A model generated the notes under the pieces. That model ran no database searches. It was not told the origin of the DNA and saw only the letters and a list, made by a program, of their open reading frames with translations. From Novosphingobium sp. (GTDB lineage: Bacteria > Pseudomonadota > Alphaproteobacteria > Sphingomonadales > Sphingomonadaceae), in contig NZ_JAUYRV010000028.1 of assembly GCF_030696665.1 (NCBI RefSeq), forward strand, positions 186,001-250,000: a stretch of DNA of 64,000 nt, in the 5' to 3' direction. A program made the position numbers and the translations under genes. Positions 1-9,942 of this stretch are shown here, one piece after another. Every line of letters starts with the position of its first letter. Positions within the stretch are counted from its first letter, which is position 1.

Positions 1-867
1 GCGCACGCCAAGGTAGCCGCGCTCAATCGCCTGACCCGCACGCAGCTTGTCCACGATCGGCGCGGCAATCTCTGCCGGAATGGCAAAGCCGATGCCGACT
101 GAGCCGCCCGTGGGCGAGAAGATGGCGTTGTTGATGCCGATGACGTTGCCTGCCATGTCGAACATCGGACCGCCCGAATTGCCCCGGTTGATCGAAGCAT
201 CGGTCTGCAGATAACGGTCATAGGCCGAACCCGAACCGGTGTTGCGATAGACTGCCGAGACGATGCCCTGCGTCACCGTGCCGCCAAGTCCGAACGGGTT
301 GCCGATGGCGATGACCCAGTCACCCACGCGCGCTAGACGCGAATCGCCGAACTTGACGAACGGGAAGGCCTTGGGCGCGCTGATCTTCAGCACGGCAAGA
401 TCCGATGCGGCGTCCTTGCCCACCAGCTTGGCGGGATATTCGGTGCCATCAGGCGTGGTCACGGTGATCGATTCAACCTCGCCCTGCCCGTCAGCGGTGA
501 TGACGTGGTTGTTGGTCACGACATAGCCGTCGGCCGAGATGATGAAGCCCGAACCCAGCGACTGCGCTTCGCGCGTCTGTGGTCCGCCGCCCTGTCCGCC
601 GCCGAACAGATCGCCAAAGGGCGTTCCGGCGAACGGGTTGTTGTTCTGCACCTTCACGCGCTGGCGGGTGGAGATGTTCACCACCGCAGGCTGCAATTGC
701 TGCGTCAGATCGGCAAAGCTGGACGGCGCGCCCGCACGGGGAACGACAGTCCGCATCTCGGACTGGTCATTCTGCGCAACTTGTGCGCCAGCGGGAAGGC
801 CTGTCACCAGGGTCAGTGCGCTGCCTGCAAGCAGCAGCGCCGAAGTCACACCATAAGCGTATCGCAC
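1..867 (-). CDS. degP: Do/DegP-like periplasmic serine protease (3' end outside the window)
   Basis: Periplasmic trypsin-fold quality-control protease of the HtrA family. The first 289 residues are visible. An N-terminal signal segment (about residues 8-30, ending near GAQ) is followed by the protease domain with the full triad: His121 in TNNHV, Asp156 in SDLAVL and Ser231 in RGNSGGP. The glycine-rich loop at 86-95 corresponds to the LA loop of the family. The PDZ domains would lie beyond position 1. The chosen GTG at 867 has AGAGGA about ten bases upstream; no ATG is available in frame. It lies downstream of hflK and hflC on the same strand (139 bp gap), an arrangement common in alphaproteobacteria, which suggests a shared membrane-protein quality-control unit. 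Confidence 0.93.
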   Translation of the reverse strand, partial: MRYAYGVTSALLLAGSALTLVTGLPAGAQVAQNDQSEMRTVVPRAGAPSSFADLTQQLQPAVVNISTRQRVKVQNNNPFAGTPFGDLFGGGQGGGPQTREAQSLGSGFIISADGYVVTNNHVITADGQGEVESITVTTPDGTEYPAKLVGKDAASDLAVLKISAPKAFPFVKFGDSRLARVGDWVIAIGNPFGLGGTVTQGIVSAVYRNTGSGSAYDRYLQTDASINRGNSGGPMFDMAGNVIGINNAIFSPTGGSVGIGFAIPAEIAAPIVDKLRAGQAIERGYLGVR

Positions 868-1006
868 GTGGCCTGGTCCTCTTTGTATCAATGTGCGCCG
901 GGGGCGGCGGTGTTTGAGTCACTCGAAATCGATTCAGCGGTTTTGCGATGAACGGACTTTGAATGACGCTGTTCCATTTTGTTCAGCAAAAGGGTTGGGG
1001 CGGTCC

Positions 1007-1858
1007 CTACTTGCCCTTGAACTGCTTCAGGTACTCGTTGTCGGGCGACAGCACGATCGAGGTGCTTGAACCCTTTTGCGCGAACGTCGTGTCATAGCTC
1101 TGCATCGCGCGGTAGAAATCGTAGAACGCCGGATCCTTGTTGAAGGCGTCGGCATACGTCTTGGCAGCGGTAGCTTCTGCAGTGGCGCGGATGATCTGCG
1201 CCTGCTTCTGGCCCTGCGCGCGGATCGTGGCGGCTTCCTGCTGGCGCGCGGTGGCCATACGGGTGAACGCGGATTCAAGCGGCGTGCCTTCGGGAAGATC
1301 GGCGCGCTTGATCCGCACATCGATGATCTGCGCGCCATATTCGCGCGCCTCACGATCAAGCCCTTGACGGATCTGCTCCATCGCGCGGCCACGGTCTGCG
1401 GTCAGTAGTGAGCCGAACGTGCGCTTGCCCAGTTCCTGCCGCAGCGCCGAGTTCATGATCGGCTGAAGCTGCAAGGCCACGCGTTCGGTCGTTCCGGCGG
1501 TCTGCACCATGCGCACCGGATCGATGATGCGGAAACGTGCGAAGGCGTCCACTTCAAGGCGGCGCTGGTCGGCTGAAAGCACCTGCTGACGCTCCATGTC
1601 CAGATCGAGGATGCGTTTGTCGACCTCGACCACCTGTTCCATGAACGGGATACGCCAGATCACGCCCGCGCCGGTCTGGCCGAAATCGGCGTCCGGCTTG
1701 AAGCGGTTGACCACGCGATCGGGCTGGCCGAGCCGCACGATCACCGCCTGCGTCGATTCGTCCACCACCTTGAGGCAGCTGGCGGCGGCCAGCAGGGCGA
1801 TGATCGCCGCGATGATGACGGCCTTCTGTTCCTGCCAGAATGTTTGCAAAGCGGTCAT
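1007..1858 (-). CDS. hflC: HflC, SPFH/prohibitin-type protease modulator
   Basis: Partner of HflK in the inner-membrane HflKC complex, which surrounds and tunes the FtsH protease. The 283-residue protein has one N-terminal membrane helix (about residues 13-29), then the SPFH/band 7 domain, and a long Ala/Gln/Glu-rich helix (about residues 205-245, with REQ- and AQ-type heptads) that forms the cage wall. The length is typical. hflK lies immediately upstream (a one-base gap between the hflK stop and this ATG), so the two are translated together. Family membership is clear; a direct effect on FtsH is inferred from known HflC proteins. Confidence 0.95.
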   Translation of the reverse strand: MTALQTFWQEQKAVIIAAIIALLAAASCLKVVDESTQAVIVRLGQPDRVVNRFKPDADFGQTGAGVIWRIPFMEQVVEVDKRILDLDMERQQVLSADQRRLEVDAFARFRIIDPVRMVQTAGTTERVALQLQPIMNSALRQELGKRTFGSLLTADRGRAMEQIRQGLDREAREYGAQIIDVRIKRADLPEGTPLESAFTRMATARQQEAATIRAQGQKQAQIIRATAEATAAKTYADAFNKDPAFYDFYRAMQSYDTTFAQKGSSTSIVLSPDNEYLKQFKGK

Positions 1859-1859
1859 C

Positions 1860-3002
1860 TTACTGCCCTCCTGCGGCGGCGGCGGGGGCTGCTGGTTCGG
1901 TGCGCTTCAATGCGGGCAGCGGCAGATAGGTCTGCACGCCGGGCGCTTCTAGCACGACCTTGTCGGTCTGGCTCAGCACACGCTCCATCGTTTCGTAATA
2001 CATGCGGCGGCGGGTGACTTCAGGGGCGAGCCGATACTGTTCATAGACCTTGTCGAACGCGGTAGCCTCGCCACCAGCGCGCGCGGTGAGCTGCTGCGCC
2101 CATGCCTGCGCACGGTTCACTTCGCTCTGCGCATCCTGCTGCGCGGCCAGAACTTCCTTGAAGGCATCGACCACCTTGGTCGGTGGGTCGGTCTTCTTGA
2201 TGTCCACGCCCTGGATGATCACGCCCGAACGATAAGCGTCGAGCACGGCCTGCATCCGTTCACGCACGTTCTGTTCGATCTGCTGACGGCCCGAACCCAT
2301 TGCATCGTTCAGCGTCACTTCGGCAATCGACTGGCGCATTGCGGCCTCGGCCACTTCGCGCACGGTCTGCTGCGGTTCGGCCAGCTGGAACATGTACTGC
2401 TTCAAGTCCTTGATGTTCCAGCGGACAAGATAGGTCAGGTCGACAAGGTTCTGATCGCCTGTCAGCATCAGCTTTTCGCCATCGCCTTCGGGGATGGATT
2501 CGCTGCGCACGGATGTAACGTCATCCAGCGTGACCGACTGGATCGGCCAAGGCAGCGTGAGCGCGGTGCCCGAATCGAGCGTGCGGCTGTACGCGCCGAA
2601 CGTGGTGACCACGCCCTTTTCCTGCGGCGAAATCAGGTGAACCATCGATGTGGCAAGCCACAGCACCACGACCACAGCGATGCCCACCGGGAGCCATGAT
2701 TTGCCATCGGGCCGCTGCGGCAGGCGGGGCATGGTGGGACCACGGCCGCCACCGCCTCCGCCCCCACCCTTGCGGTTGCGGAAGATGTCTTCGATGTTGG
2801 GGCCACGGCGCTGACCTGCGCCGGGCGCATCCTTGCCGGGTGTGCCCGATTGGGGCGGCAACCACGGGTTGCGCGGGCCATCCTTTGAAGGCGGGGTTCC
2901 AGCAGGCGGCGGCGCTTCGGGCGCTTCCCCTGATCCGCCTTCACCCGGAGGCGCGGCATCGTTGCCGCCCCCCGAACCCCACGGGCTTTTCTTCCCGGTC
3001 AT
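1860..3002 (-). CDS. hflK: HflK, SPFH/prohibitin-type protease modulator
   Basis: Larger partner of HflC. The N-terminus is rich in Gly and Pro (a run of glycines near residues 79-86), as in other HflK proteins, followed by one membrane helix (about 103-122) and the SPFH domain with the C-terminal coiled helix. I chose the ATG at 3002 (380 aa) because GAGAAGGG sits about eight bases upstream and the protein then begins with the usual Trp/Gly-rich segment. The reading frame stays open to 3098, with another ATG at 3056, but those candidate starts lack a well-spaced ribosome site. It heads the hflK-hflC-degP run and is divergent from mrp. Confidence 0.94.
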   Translation of the reverse strand: MTGKKSPWGSGGGNDAAPPGEGGSGEAPEAPPPAGTPPSKDGPRNPWLPPQSGTPGKDAPGAGQRRGPNIEDIFRNRKGGGGGGGGRGPTMPRLPQRPDGKSWLPVGIAVVVVLWLATSMVHLISPQEKGVVTTFGAYSRTLDSGTALTLPWPIQSVTLDDVTSVRSESIPEGDGEKLMLTGDQNLVDLTYLVRWNIKDLKQYMFQLAEPQQTVREVAEAAMRQSIAEVTLNDAMGSGRQQIEQNVRERMQAVLDAYRSGVIIQGVDIKKTDPPTKVVDAFKEVLAAQQDAQSEVNRAQAWAQQLTARAGGEATAFDKVYEQYRLAPEVTRRRMYYETMERVLSQTDKVVLEAPGVQTYLPLPALKRTEPAAPAAAAGGQ

Positions 3003-3163
3003 GAAAAGGCCCTTCTCCCGGCCAATACGCGCGATTAGTCCACCCAAATCTGTCATGCCTTCGTTATAGGAACCCTTGCGGCGAAAAACAGTGTCCATTC
3101 CCGAAAATTCATCTGCTAGGGGCAGTCAAACCGCTCGGTTGCCGAGCAAAGCAGGGAATTGGC

Positions 3164-4129
<966 letters not shown>

Positions 4130-4134
4130 GACCC

Positions 4135-6435
4135 ATGCGGCTGACGCGGCGAGGGCTGCTGGTAGGAGCAGGGGCGGGGGGCGCATTGCTCATCGCCTTC
4201 CCGCTGCTGCCGCGCCGCCATCCCGTGCCATTGGTGGCGGGCAAGGGTGAGCATGTCGTCGATGCGTTCCTCAAAGTGGGACGGATCAGGGGCGGTAAGG
4301 ACTGCATCCTGACCATCGCCGTGCCGCTGTGCGAGATGGGGCAGGGGATAACCACCCTCGTCGCGCAGATCGTGGCGGACGAGGCGGGTGCGGACTGGCG
4401 CAAAGTGGCGGTCGAGGCCGCGCCGATCAGCCCGGCCTATGCCGATCCGGTGCTGTCCGCCAAATGGGCACCGCTGTGGATGCCAGCGTTCGCTTCGCTG
4501 GGTGCGGACGCCGATGGAACTCTGGCGCGGCTCCATGCCGAGCGCGGCCCGCTGATGGTCACCGCCGATGGCACTGCGCTGGCCGCTTTCGAGGCTCCCT
4601 TGCGCGAGGCAGGCGCGGCATTGCGCGCGATGATGGCGCAGGCGGCGGCGGACAAGTGGGGCGTCGGCTGGGAAGAGTGCGATACGAAGGACAGCTTCGT
4701 GACGCATGGGAAGAAGCGCCTGTCCTTTGCCGAACTGCTCGATACGGCGGTGGACTACGATCCTCCCTCGGTCCCCGTGCTGCGCGCAGAACCCCCGCGT
4801 GAGGCACCGGGCCAGTTTCCCGAAGGCGCCCCTGCGCGCCATCCCCGGCTTGATCTTCCGGCCAAAGTCGATGGCAGCTTCACCTTTGCGGGCGATGTGC
4901 GCCTGCCCGGCATGGTCTTCGCCGCCATTGCGCACGGTCCGCAAGGCGCGAGCGTTTTGTCCAGCTATGACAAGCAGGCCGCCGCCGGTGTGCGCGGCCT
5001 CGTCACCGTGGTCAAAGCCAAGCGCTGGCTCGCCGCTGTCGCCACCGGCTGGCACGCAGCGGACAAGGCTTTGCGCGCAATGGAGCCGCGCTTCAAGGCG
5101 GACGGCCCGATTGCCGATAGCGAAAAGGTACTCGTCGCGCTCGACAAGGCGCTGACCAAGGGGGAACCGACGCGCCTGTTCAGCGAAGGTGATCCCGATG
5201 CGTTGCTCGCCAAACCTTCGCTCACGGCGCGCTACGATGTGGAAGCCGCCTTCCACGCCCCGCTCGAAACCGCCAGCGCCACAGCGCGGATGCGGCACGG
5301 TAAACTGGAACTGTGGATCGCCACGCAGGCGCCCGAACGCGCCCGGCGCGCAGCAGCAAGGGCGGCGGATGTCGCGCGGGCCGATGTGGTCGTCTACCCG
5401 ATGCACGCAGGCGGCAGTTTCGATGCGCGGCTCGATACCCGCATTGCGGCGCAAGTCGCCACGATCTGCAAGATCGTCGGCAAGCCGGTGCAACTGACCT
5501 ACTCGCGCTGGCAGGAAGCGCTAACAGGCATCCCTCGCACCGCGCTTTCGGCGCAACTGGATGGCGCGCTGAGCATGGACAAAACGCGCGTGCTCGGCTG
5601 GCGGGCGCGGCTGGCGGTTCCGGCCACGGCGTTCGAATCGGGCGCGCGCCTGCTTGATGGCTGGGGTGTGAAAGCCGCGCTCGATCTGCAGGACCAGGCC
5701 GACCCGATGGCCTGCGAAGGGGCGATGCCGCTCTACCACATCCCCGAAAAGGCGGTGGATCACGTCCCGCTCGCCCTGCGCCAGCCGACTGCGCGGTTCC
5801 GGGGGCAGGCACATGGCTACACAGCCTTCTTCACCGAAAGCTTCATCGACGAGCTGGCCGATGCGGCGGGCAAGGAGCCGCTGTCATTCCGCGTCGCCAT
5901 GCTTGAGGGCGAGCCGCGCCTTGTCGCCTGCCTGCAAGGGGCAGGCCGTCTGGCGCAATGGGGTGGCGGGATTGAGGCTTCGGGGCAGGGCATTGCCTGC
6001 CACCAGATGGAATTGCCCACCGGCAGCGGCGCAGTCCGCAAAGGCGTGATCGCCGTCGTCGCAACCGCGCGGCAGGAGGCGGGCGTGGTGCGGGTTGAGC
6101 GGCTCAGCGCCTATGTCGACATTGGCCGCATCGTGAACATGAGCCTTGCGCGCCAGCAGATCGAAGGCGGGCTGATGTTCGGCCTTGCCCATGCGGTCGG
6201 CGGGGCCAGCAGCTATGCCAAAGGGCGGCCCGTTGCGGGCAGACTTGGGCAATTGGGGCTACCCCTGCTTGCCGATTGCCCCAAGGTTGATATTGCCTTT
6301 GCCGACAGCAACGAAGACCCGTTCGATCCCGGCGAACTGGGCATGGTCGCGGTGGCGCCTGCCATTGCCAATGCCCTGTTTTCCGCTACGGGCGTGCGCT
6401 TCCGACGTTTGCCACTGATTTCCGAAGGCCTTTGA
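4135..6435 (+). CDS. Exported molybdopterin-binding hydroxylase/aldehyde dehydrogenase subunit (IorB-like)
   Basis: Large catalytic subunit of the xanthine dehydrogenase superfamily, IorB (isoquinoline 1-oxidoreductase beta) branch. The N-terminus LTRRGLLVGAGAGGALL looks like a Tat signal, as expected for a periplasmic Mo enzyme folded before export. Visible family blocks include EMGQGITTLVAQIVADEAG near residue 65, MHAGGSFDARLD near 423, ARFRGQAHGYTAFFTES near 556 and, near the C-terminus, PGELGMVAVAPAIANAL carrying the conserved catalytic Glu. The length (766 aa) is typical. No small [2Fe-2S] IorA-type partner is found in the window, although partners are normally adjacent. The substrate cannot be read from sequence. 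It sits between mrp and hemH on the same strand. Confidence 0.86.
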   Translation: MRLTRRGLLVGAGAGGALLIAFPLLPRRHPVPLVAGKGEHVVDAFLKVGRIRGGKDCILTIAVPLCEMGQGITTLVAQIVADEAGADWRKVAVEAAPISPAYADPVLSAKWAPLWMPAFASLGADADGTLARLHAERGPLMVTADGTALAAFEAPLREAGAALRAMMAQAAADKWGVGWEECDTKDSFVTHGKKRLSFAELLDTAVDYDPPSVPVLRAEPPREAPGQFPEGAPARHPRLDLPAKVDGSFTFAGDVRLPGMVFAAIAHGPQGASVLSSYDKQAAAGVRGLVTVVKAKRWLAAVATGWHAADKALRAMEPRFKADGPIADSEKVLVALDKALTKGEPTRLFSEGDPDALLAKPSLTARYDVEAAFHAPLETASATARMRHGKLELWIATQAPERARRAAARAADVARADVVVYPMHAGGSFDARLDTRIAAQVATICKIVGKPVQLTYSRWQEALTGIPRTALSAQLDGALSMDKTRVLGWRARLAVPATAFESGARLLDGWGVKAALDLQDQADPMACEGAMPLYHIPEKAVDHVPLALRQPTARFRGQAHGYTAFFTESFIDELADAAGKEPLSFRVAMLEGEPRLVACLQGAGRLAQWGGGIEASGQGIACHQMELPTGSGAVRKGVIAVVATARQEAGVVRVERLSAYVDIGRIVNMSLARQQIEGGLMFGLAHAVGGASSYAKGRPVAGRLGQLGLPLLADCPKVDIAFADSNEDPFDPGELGMVAVAPAIANALFSATGVRFRRLPLISEGL

Positions 6436-6456
6436 GCCTCTCCGCTAAGGACTCCG

Positions 6457-7470
6457 ATGCAGCGCCCTGCCGATCACCCCAATGTGCTTACCGGCAAGGT
6501 CGGCGTTCTCGTCGTCAACCTCGGCACGCCCGATTCGCCCGATGTTCCGGCGGTGAAGCGCTACCTCAAGGAGTTCCTGTCGGACTCGCGCGTGGTCGAG
6601 ATCCCCAAGCTGATCTGGCAGCCGATCCTGCGCGGCATCATCCTCAACACCCGGCCCAAGAAGTCGGCCCATGCCTATTCACAGGTATGGAGCGAGGACG
6701 GCTCGCCTTTGGCCGCCATCACCAAGGCGCAGGCCCGTGCGCTGCAGGAGCGGCTGGGCGATGCGGTGATCGTGCGCCACGCCATGCGTTATCAATCGCC
6801 CGCAATGGCGCAGGAACTCGATGCGCTGCTGGCCGCCGGGTGCGAACGCATTCTGGTTGCCCCACTCTATCCGCACTATTCTGGCGCAACCACAGCCTCC
6901 GCGCTGGACGCCGTGGCAGACTGGATCAAGGCCCGCCGCCGCCTGCCCGCGCTGCGCACCCTGCCGCCCTATCACGATGATCCGGCCTATATCGGCGCGT
7001 TGCACACGCAGATGGCGCGCGAGATGGCGGCGCTACCCTTCACGCCTGAACTGTTGCTGTTGAGCTACCACGGCATGCCCGAGCGCACGCTGTTTCTGGG
7101 CGATCCCTACCACTGCCATTGCCGCAAGACCTCGCGCCTGCTGGCTGAACGCTTTGCCCAGAGCCATCCCGGCCTGCGTATCGAAACCACGTTCCAGTCA
7201 CGCTTCGGCCGCGCCAAGTGGCTCGAACCCGCGACTGACACGGTGCTGCTCGAAGAAGCCGCCAAGGGCACGCGCAGCATCGCCATCGCCGCGCCTGCGT
7301 TCTCCGCCGATTGCCTCGAAACGCTGGAAGAACTGGCGATTCGCGGGAAGGAAGACTTCTTCGAAGCAGGCGGTACCCACTTTGCCACGCTCACCTGCCT
7401 CAACGCCGGGCCTGAGGGCGTGGACATGCTCGAAGCCCTGACCCGGCGCGAGCTTTCGGGCTGGATCTGA
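6457..7470 (+). CDS. hemH: Ferrochelatase
   Basis: Inserts Fe(II) into protoporphyrin IX in the last step of haem synthesis. The 337-residue protein carries the family landmarks: GVLVVNLGTPDSP at the N-terminus, the LLLSYHGMPER block with the metal-handling His205, the YHCHCRKT segment after it, FQSRFGRAKWLEP, and the C-terminal ADCLETLEEL with the acidic pathway residues. Cysteines at 220 and 222 recall the [2Fe-2S]-type enzymes of some proteobacteria, but the usual C-terminal Cys set is not obvious. AAGGA lies six bases before the ATG. The next gene encodes a haem protein (P450), a plausible but unproven functional link. Confidence 0.96.
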   Translation: MQRPADHPNVLTGKVGVLVVNLGTPDSPDVPAVKRYLKEFLSDSRVVEIPKLIWQPILRGIILNTRPKKSAHAYSQVWSEDGSPLAAITKAQARALQERLGDAVIVRHAMRYQSPAMAQELDALLAAGCERILVAPLYPHYSGATTASALDAVADWIKARRRLPALRTLPPYHDDPAYIGALHTQMAREMAALPFTPELLLLSYHGMPERTLFLGDPYHCHCRKTSRLLAERFAQSHPGLRIETTFQSRFGRAKWLEPATDTVLLEEAAKGTRSIAIAAPAFSADCLETLEELAIRGKEDFFEAGGTHFATLTCLNAGPEGVDMLEALTRRELSGWI

Positions 7471-7501
7471 ACAACAGGCTTGGCCCCTGCTGACAGCTAT
7501 G

Positions 7502-7517
7502 TTAATTGACCGGTTAA
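7502..7517. promoter_or_regulatory. 16-bp palindromic operator candidate upstream of the P450 gene
   Basis: TTAATTGACCGGTTAA is an imperfect palindrome ending 20 bases before the P450 start. A 14-of-16 match (TTAATTGGACGGTTAA, read in gene direction) sits 45 bases before the APH-like kinase gene at 57037-57052. Symmetry, size and position fit a dimeric repressor of the TetR kind; the regulator is not in the window. Confidence 0.5.
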
Positions 7518-7537
7518 ATCGTAAACCGGGAGATACT

Positions 7538-8932
7538 ATGGCCAGCTTGGCGCCGGACGTCGGCACGAACCTGCACACAGACCGCGCCAACCCGCACTGG
7601 GTGCGTCTGGGCGATGACAGCAAGCTCGACCACATCCCCGGCGAGGACGGCTGGCCGGTGCTTGGCACCACGATGATGCAATTGGCCGATCCCTTGGGCT
7701 TCCAGAAGCGCATGGTAGATACTTACGGCCCGGTGTTTCGCACGCGCAGCTTTGGGCGGCGCGGGGTGAACCTGATCGGTGCGGATGCCAACGAACTGGT
7801 GCTGTTCGATCGCGACAAGCTGTTCTCCAACGAACAGGGCTGGGGCCCGGTGCTGAACCTGCTGTTCCCGCGCGGGCTGATGCTGATGGACTTCGACGCG
7901 CACCGGGTGGACCGCCGCGCGCTGTCCATCGCCTTCAAGCCCGAACCGATGCGCGCCTATTGCTCGGTGCTCAATACCGGCATCGCCTCGGCCATGAGCG
8001 GCTGGGGCGGGAAGATGCAGTTCTATGATGCGATCAAGGCGCTGACGCTCGATACCGCCGCCTCCAGCTTCCTCGGCCTGCCGCTGGGGCCAGAGGCCGA
8101 CCGGCTCAACAAGGCGTTTGTCGATATGGTGCAGGCCTCGGTCGGCGTGGTGCGCAAACCGCTGCCCTTCACCAAGATGGGCAAGGGCGTGGCCGGGCGG
8201 CGCTTGATGGTCGAATACTTCGGGCGTCTGGTGCGCGAACGCCGCGCCAATCCGCGGCAGGATATGTTCAGCCAGTTCGCGCTGGCGACTCGTGGCGACG
8301 GTTCTCTCTTGGCAGAGGACGTGGTGGTCGATCACATGATCTTCCTGATGATGGCCGCGCACGATACGATCACCTCTTCGGCCACGGTGCTGTTCTGGCA
8401 ACTGGCGAAGAACCCCGAATGGCAGGAGAAGCTGCGCGCCGAAGCCCGCGCGGTGACCGGCGGAGATGGTTTGCCGCTGGCATATGAAGATCTTGGCCGG
8501 ATGGACCTGACCGAAATGGCCTTCAAGGAAGCGCTGCGCTTCATGCCCCCGGTGCCCAACATGCCGCGCCGCGCGTTGCGCGATTTCCGCTTTGGCGGAT
8601 ACGATATTCCCGCAGGCACCCCTATCGGCATCAGCCCCGCCGCCGTTCACGTTGATCCGGCGCACTGGGAAGCGCCGCAGGTGTTCGATCCCCTGCGCTT
8701 CACGCCCGATAAAGTGGCCGCGCGGCACAAATATGCCTGGGTGCCCTTTGGCGGCGGCGCGCATATGTGCCTTGGTCTGCACTTTGCCTATATGCAGGTC
8801 AAACTGCTGGCCAATCACATCCTCACGCGCTTTGAAATCGTCATGCAGCCGGGTGCAGAGCCGCAATGGCAGGCGTGGCCGATCCCCAAGCCGCGCGATG
8901 GCCTGCGCGTGGAGCTGCGCCCGATCATCTGA
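7538..8932 (+). CDS. Cytochrome P450
   Basis: Soluble haem-thiolate monooxygenase of 464 residues. The I-helix oxygen-activation motif is AAHDT (273-277), the K-helix ExxR is E331-R334, and the Cys loop is [10 protein letters not shown] with haem ligand Cys411. There is no membrane anchor, so it would depend on ferredoxin and ferredoxin reductase partners, none of which are adjacent. The ATG at 7538 is preferred over the in-frame ATG at 7499 because GGGAG lies six or seven bases upstream, and the earlier start would lie upstream of the probable operator at 7502-7517. Subfamily and substrate cannot be assigned. The neighbouring hemH and the shared operator with a fatty-acyl module suggest a lipid- or terpenoid-type role, which is inference. 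Confidence 0.93.
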   Translation: MASLAPDVGTNLHTDRANPHWVRLGDDSKLDHIPGEDGWPVLGTTMMQLADPLGFQKRMVDTYGPVFRTRSFGRRGVNLIGADANELVLFDRDKLFSNEQGWGPVLNLLFPRGLMLMDFDAHRVDRRALSIAFKPEPMRAYCSVLNTGIASAMSGWGGKMQFYDAIKALTLDTAASSFLGLPLGPEADRLNKAFVDMVQASVGVVRKPLPFTKMGKGVAGRRLMVEYFGRLVRERRANPRQDMFSQFALATRGDGSLLAEDVVVDHMIFLMMAAHDTITSSATVLFWQLAKNPEWQEKLRAEARAVTGGDGLPLAYEDLGRMDLTEMAFKEALRFMPPVPNMPRRALRDFRFGGYDIPAGTPIGISPAAVHVDPAHWEAPQVFDPLRFTPDKVAARHKYAWVPFGGGAHMCLGLHFAYMQVKLLANHILTRFEIVMQPGAEPQWQAWPIPKPRDGLRVELRPII

Positions 8933-9063
8933 TGTGCCGAATCTGTTGACGATTCGCCCAGTCACGGTTAAGGGCCGCGCTTTCCGGTGGGACATCCCAC
9001 CACCCCACAGGAATTCACGCGGCCGCCCTGTGCGCCCGCTAAGGCACGAGAAACAGGAAAATC

Positions 9064-9324
9064 ATGGCCAACACGCCGCAAGCCCGTAAGCGTATCCGTC
9101 GCAATGATCGCCGCGCCGAAATCAACGGCAACCGCCTCTCGCGCATCCGCACTTTCGTCAAGAAGGTCGAATCCGCGCTCGAAGGTGGTGACAAGACGGC
9201 TGCATCGGAAGCGCTGAAGGCTGCACAGCCTGAACTGGCTCGTGGCGTTGCCCGTGGCGTGCTGCACAAGAACACCGTTGCGCGCAAAATGTCGCGTCTG
9301 ACGAAGCGCGTCGCCGCTCTCTGA
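9064..9324 (+). CDS. rpsT: 30S ribosomal protein S20
   Basis: Small basic 16S rRNA-binding protein of 86 residues, the usual length. It starts [17 protein letters not shown] and has the three-helix pattern rich in Lys, Arg and Ala, ending in [28 protein letters not shown] places a good ribosome site before the ATG. It lies upstream of dnaA on the same strand, as in Caulobacter and other alphaproteobacteria, but is separated from it by a strong terminator (9408-9435), so dnaA must have its own promoter. Confidence 0.97.
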   Translation: MANTPQARKRIRRNDRRAEINGNRLSRIRTFVKKVESALEGGDKTAASEALKAAQPELARGVARGVLHKNTVARKMSRLTKRVAAL

Positions 9325-9407
9325 TTCGCCCTATTCGGACCAATCTGACGAATCACGGACCACAGTGGTTGTGATTTGAGGGTTGGACGAGCACAAAAAT
9401 GGAATGT

Positions 9408-9435
9408 GGCCGGCGATTGCTTCGCCGGCCTTTTT
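9408..9435 (+). terminator. Rho-independent terminator of rpsT
   Basis: A ten-base-pair GC-rich stem (GGCCGGCGA paired with TCGCCGGCC around a short loop) is followed directly by five T residues, 84 bases after the rpsT stop codon. Confidence 0.9.
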
Positions 9436-9942
9436 CATTTGTGCCGCTTGTAAATGTGACAACACTGCATTGTTACAGTGTGCAGTCGCAGCAAGTCACG
9501 GAAACTACGCGATTCGCATGATCTAAGGGTTACGCATAAGTAAAAACCGTTATAAAACAGTATCTTGATGCATCTCTGCGGGTTAGCGGGAGTCAAGGGC
9601 ATTTATTTCAGTTTTTTTGCGATGTCCCCGCTTGCGCGATAGGCCTCCGGGCCAATAGACAGAGCGGACCGGAAGCGGGAATCACTGCCAGCCGGTGTCA
9701 CTGGAAATCTTTCGAACATGGCCTGCTACGCGTGGCGCGGCAGGGCGGGGTAATTTGTGCCTGCGCAACGTGGGCGCGCGCAGAACAGACAGTCGGGGCA
9801 ACGACGAGTGAAGATGGACGATTTCTCAGGGGGCAGCGTGAGCAGTTCGGCAAACCTCTCCCCGGTCGGCAACGATCGCAACACGACAGCTGCTGTTAAC
9901 GCAGGCAACAATACAGCGGGCAAGAAAGGCAAAGACAACACG
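9436..9942 (+). promoter_or_regulatory. dnaA upstream region with no assigned gene
   Basis: About 500 bases between the rpsT terminator and the preferred dnaA start. It is clearly richer in A+T than its surroundings near 9520-9620 (for example GTTATAAAACAG) and probably holds the dnaA promoter. I find no consensus DnaA box (TTATCCACA). GANTC sites, the target of the CcrM methylase, occur at 9511-9515 and 9679-9683, with two more just upstream at 9323-9327 and 9350-9354. The last 129 bases (9814-9942) are also open in the dnaA frame and may encode an N-terminal extension. Confidence 0.5.

Noticed and set aside
9436..9942. oriC next to dnaA
   Set aside because: No DnaA-box cluster (TTATCCACA or near matches) is present; in alphaproteobacteria the origin is usually elsewhere.
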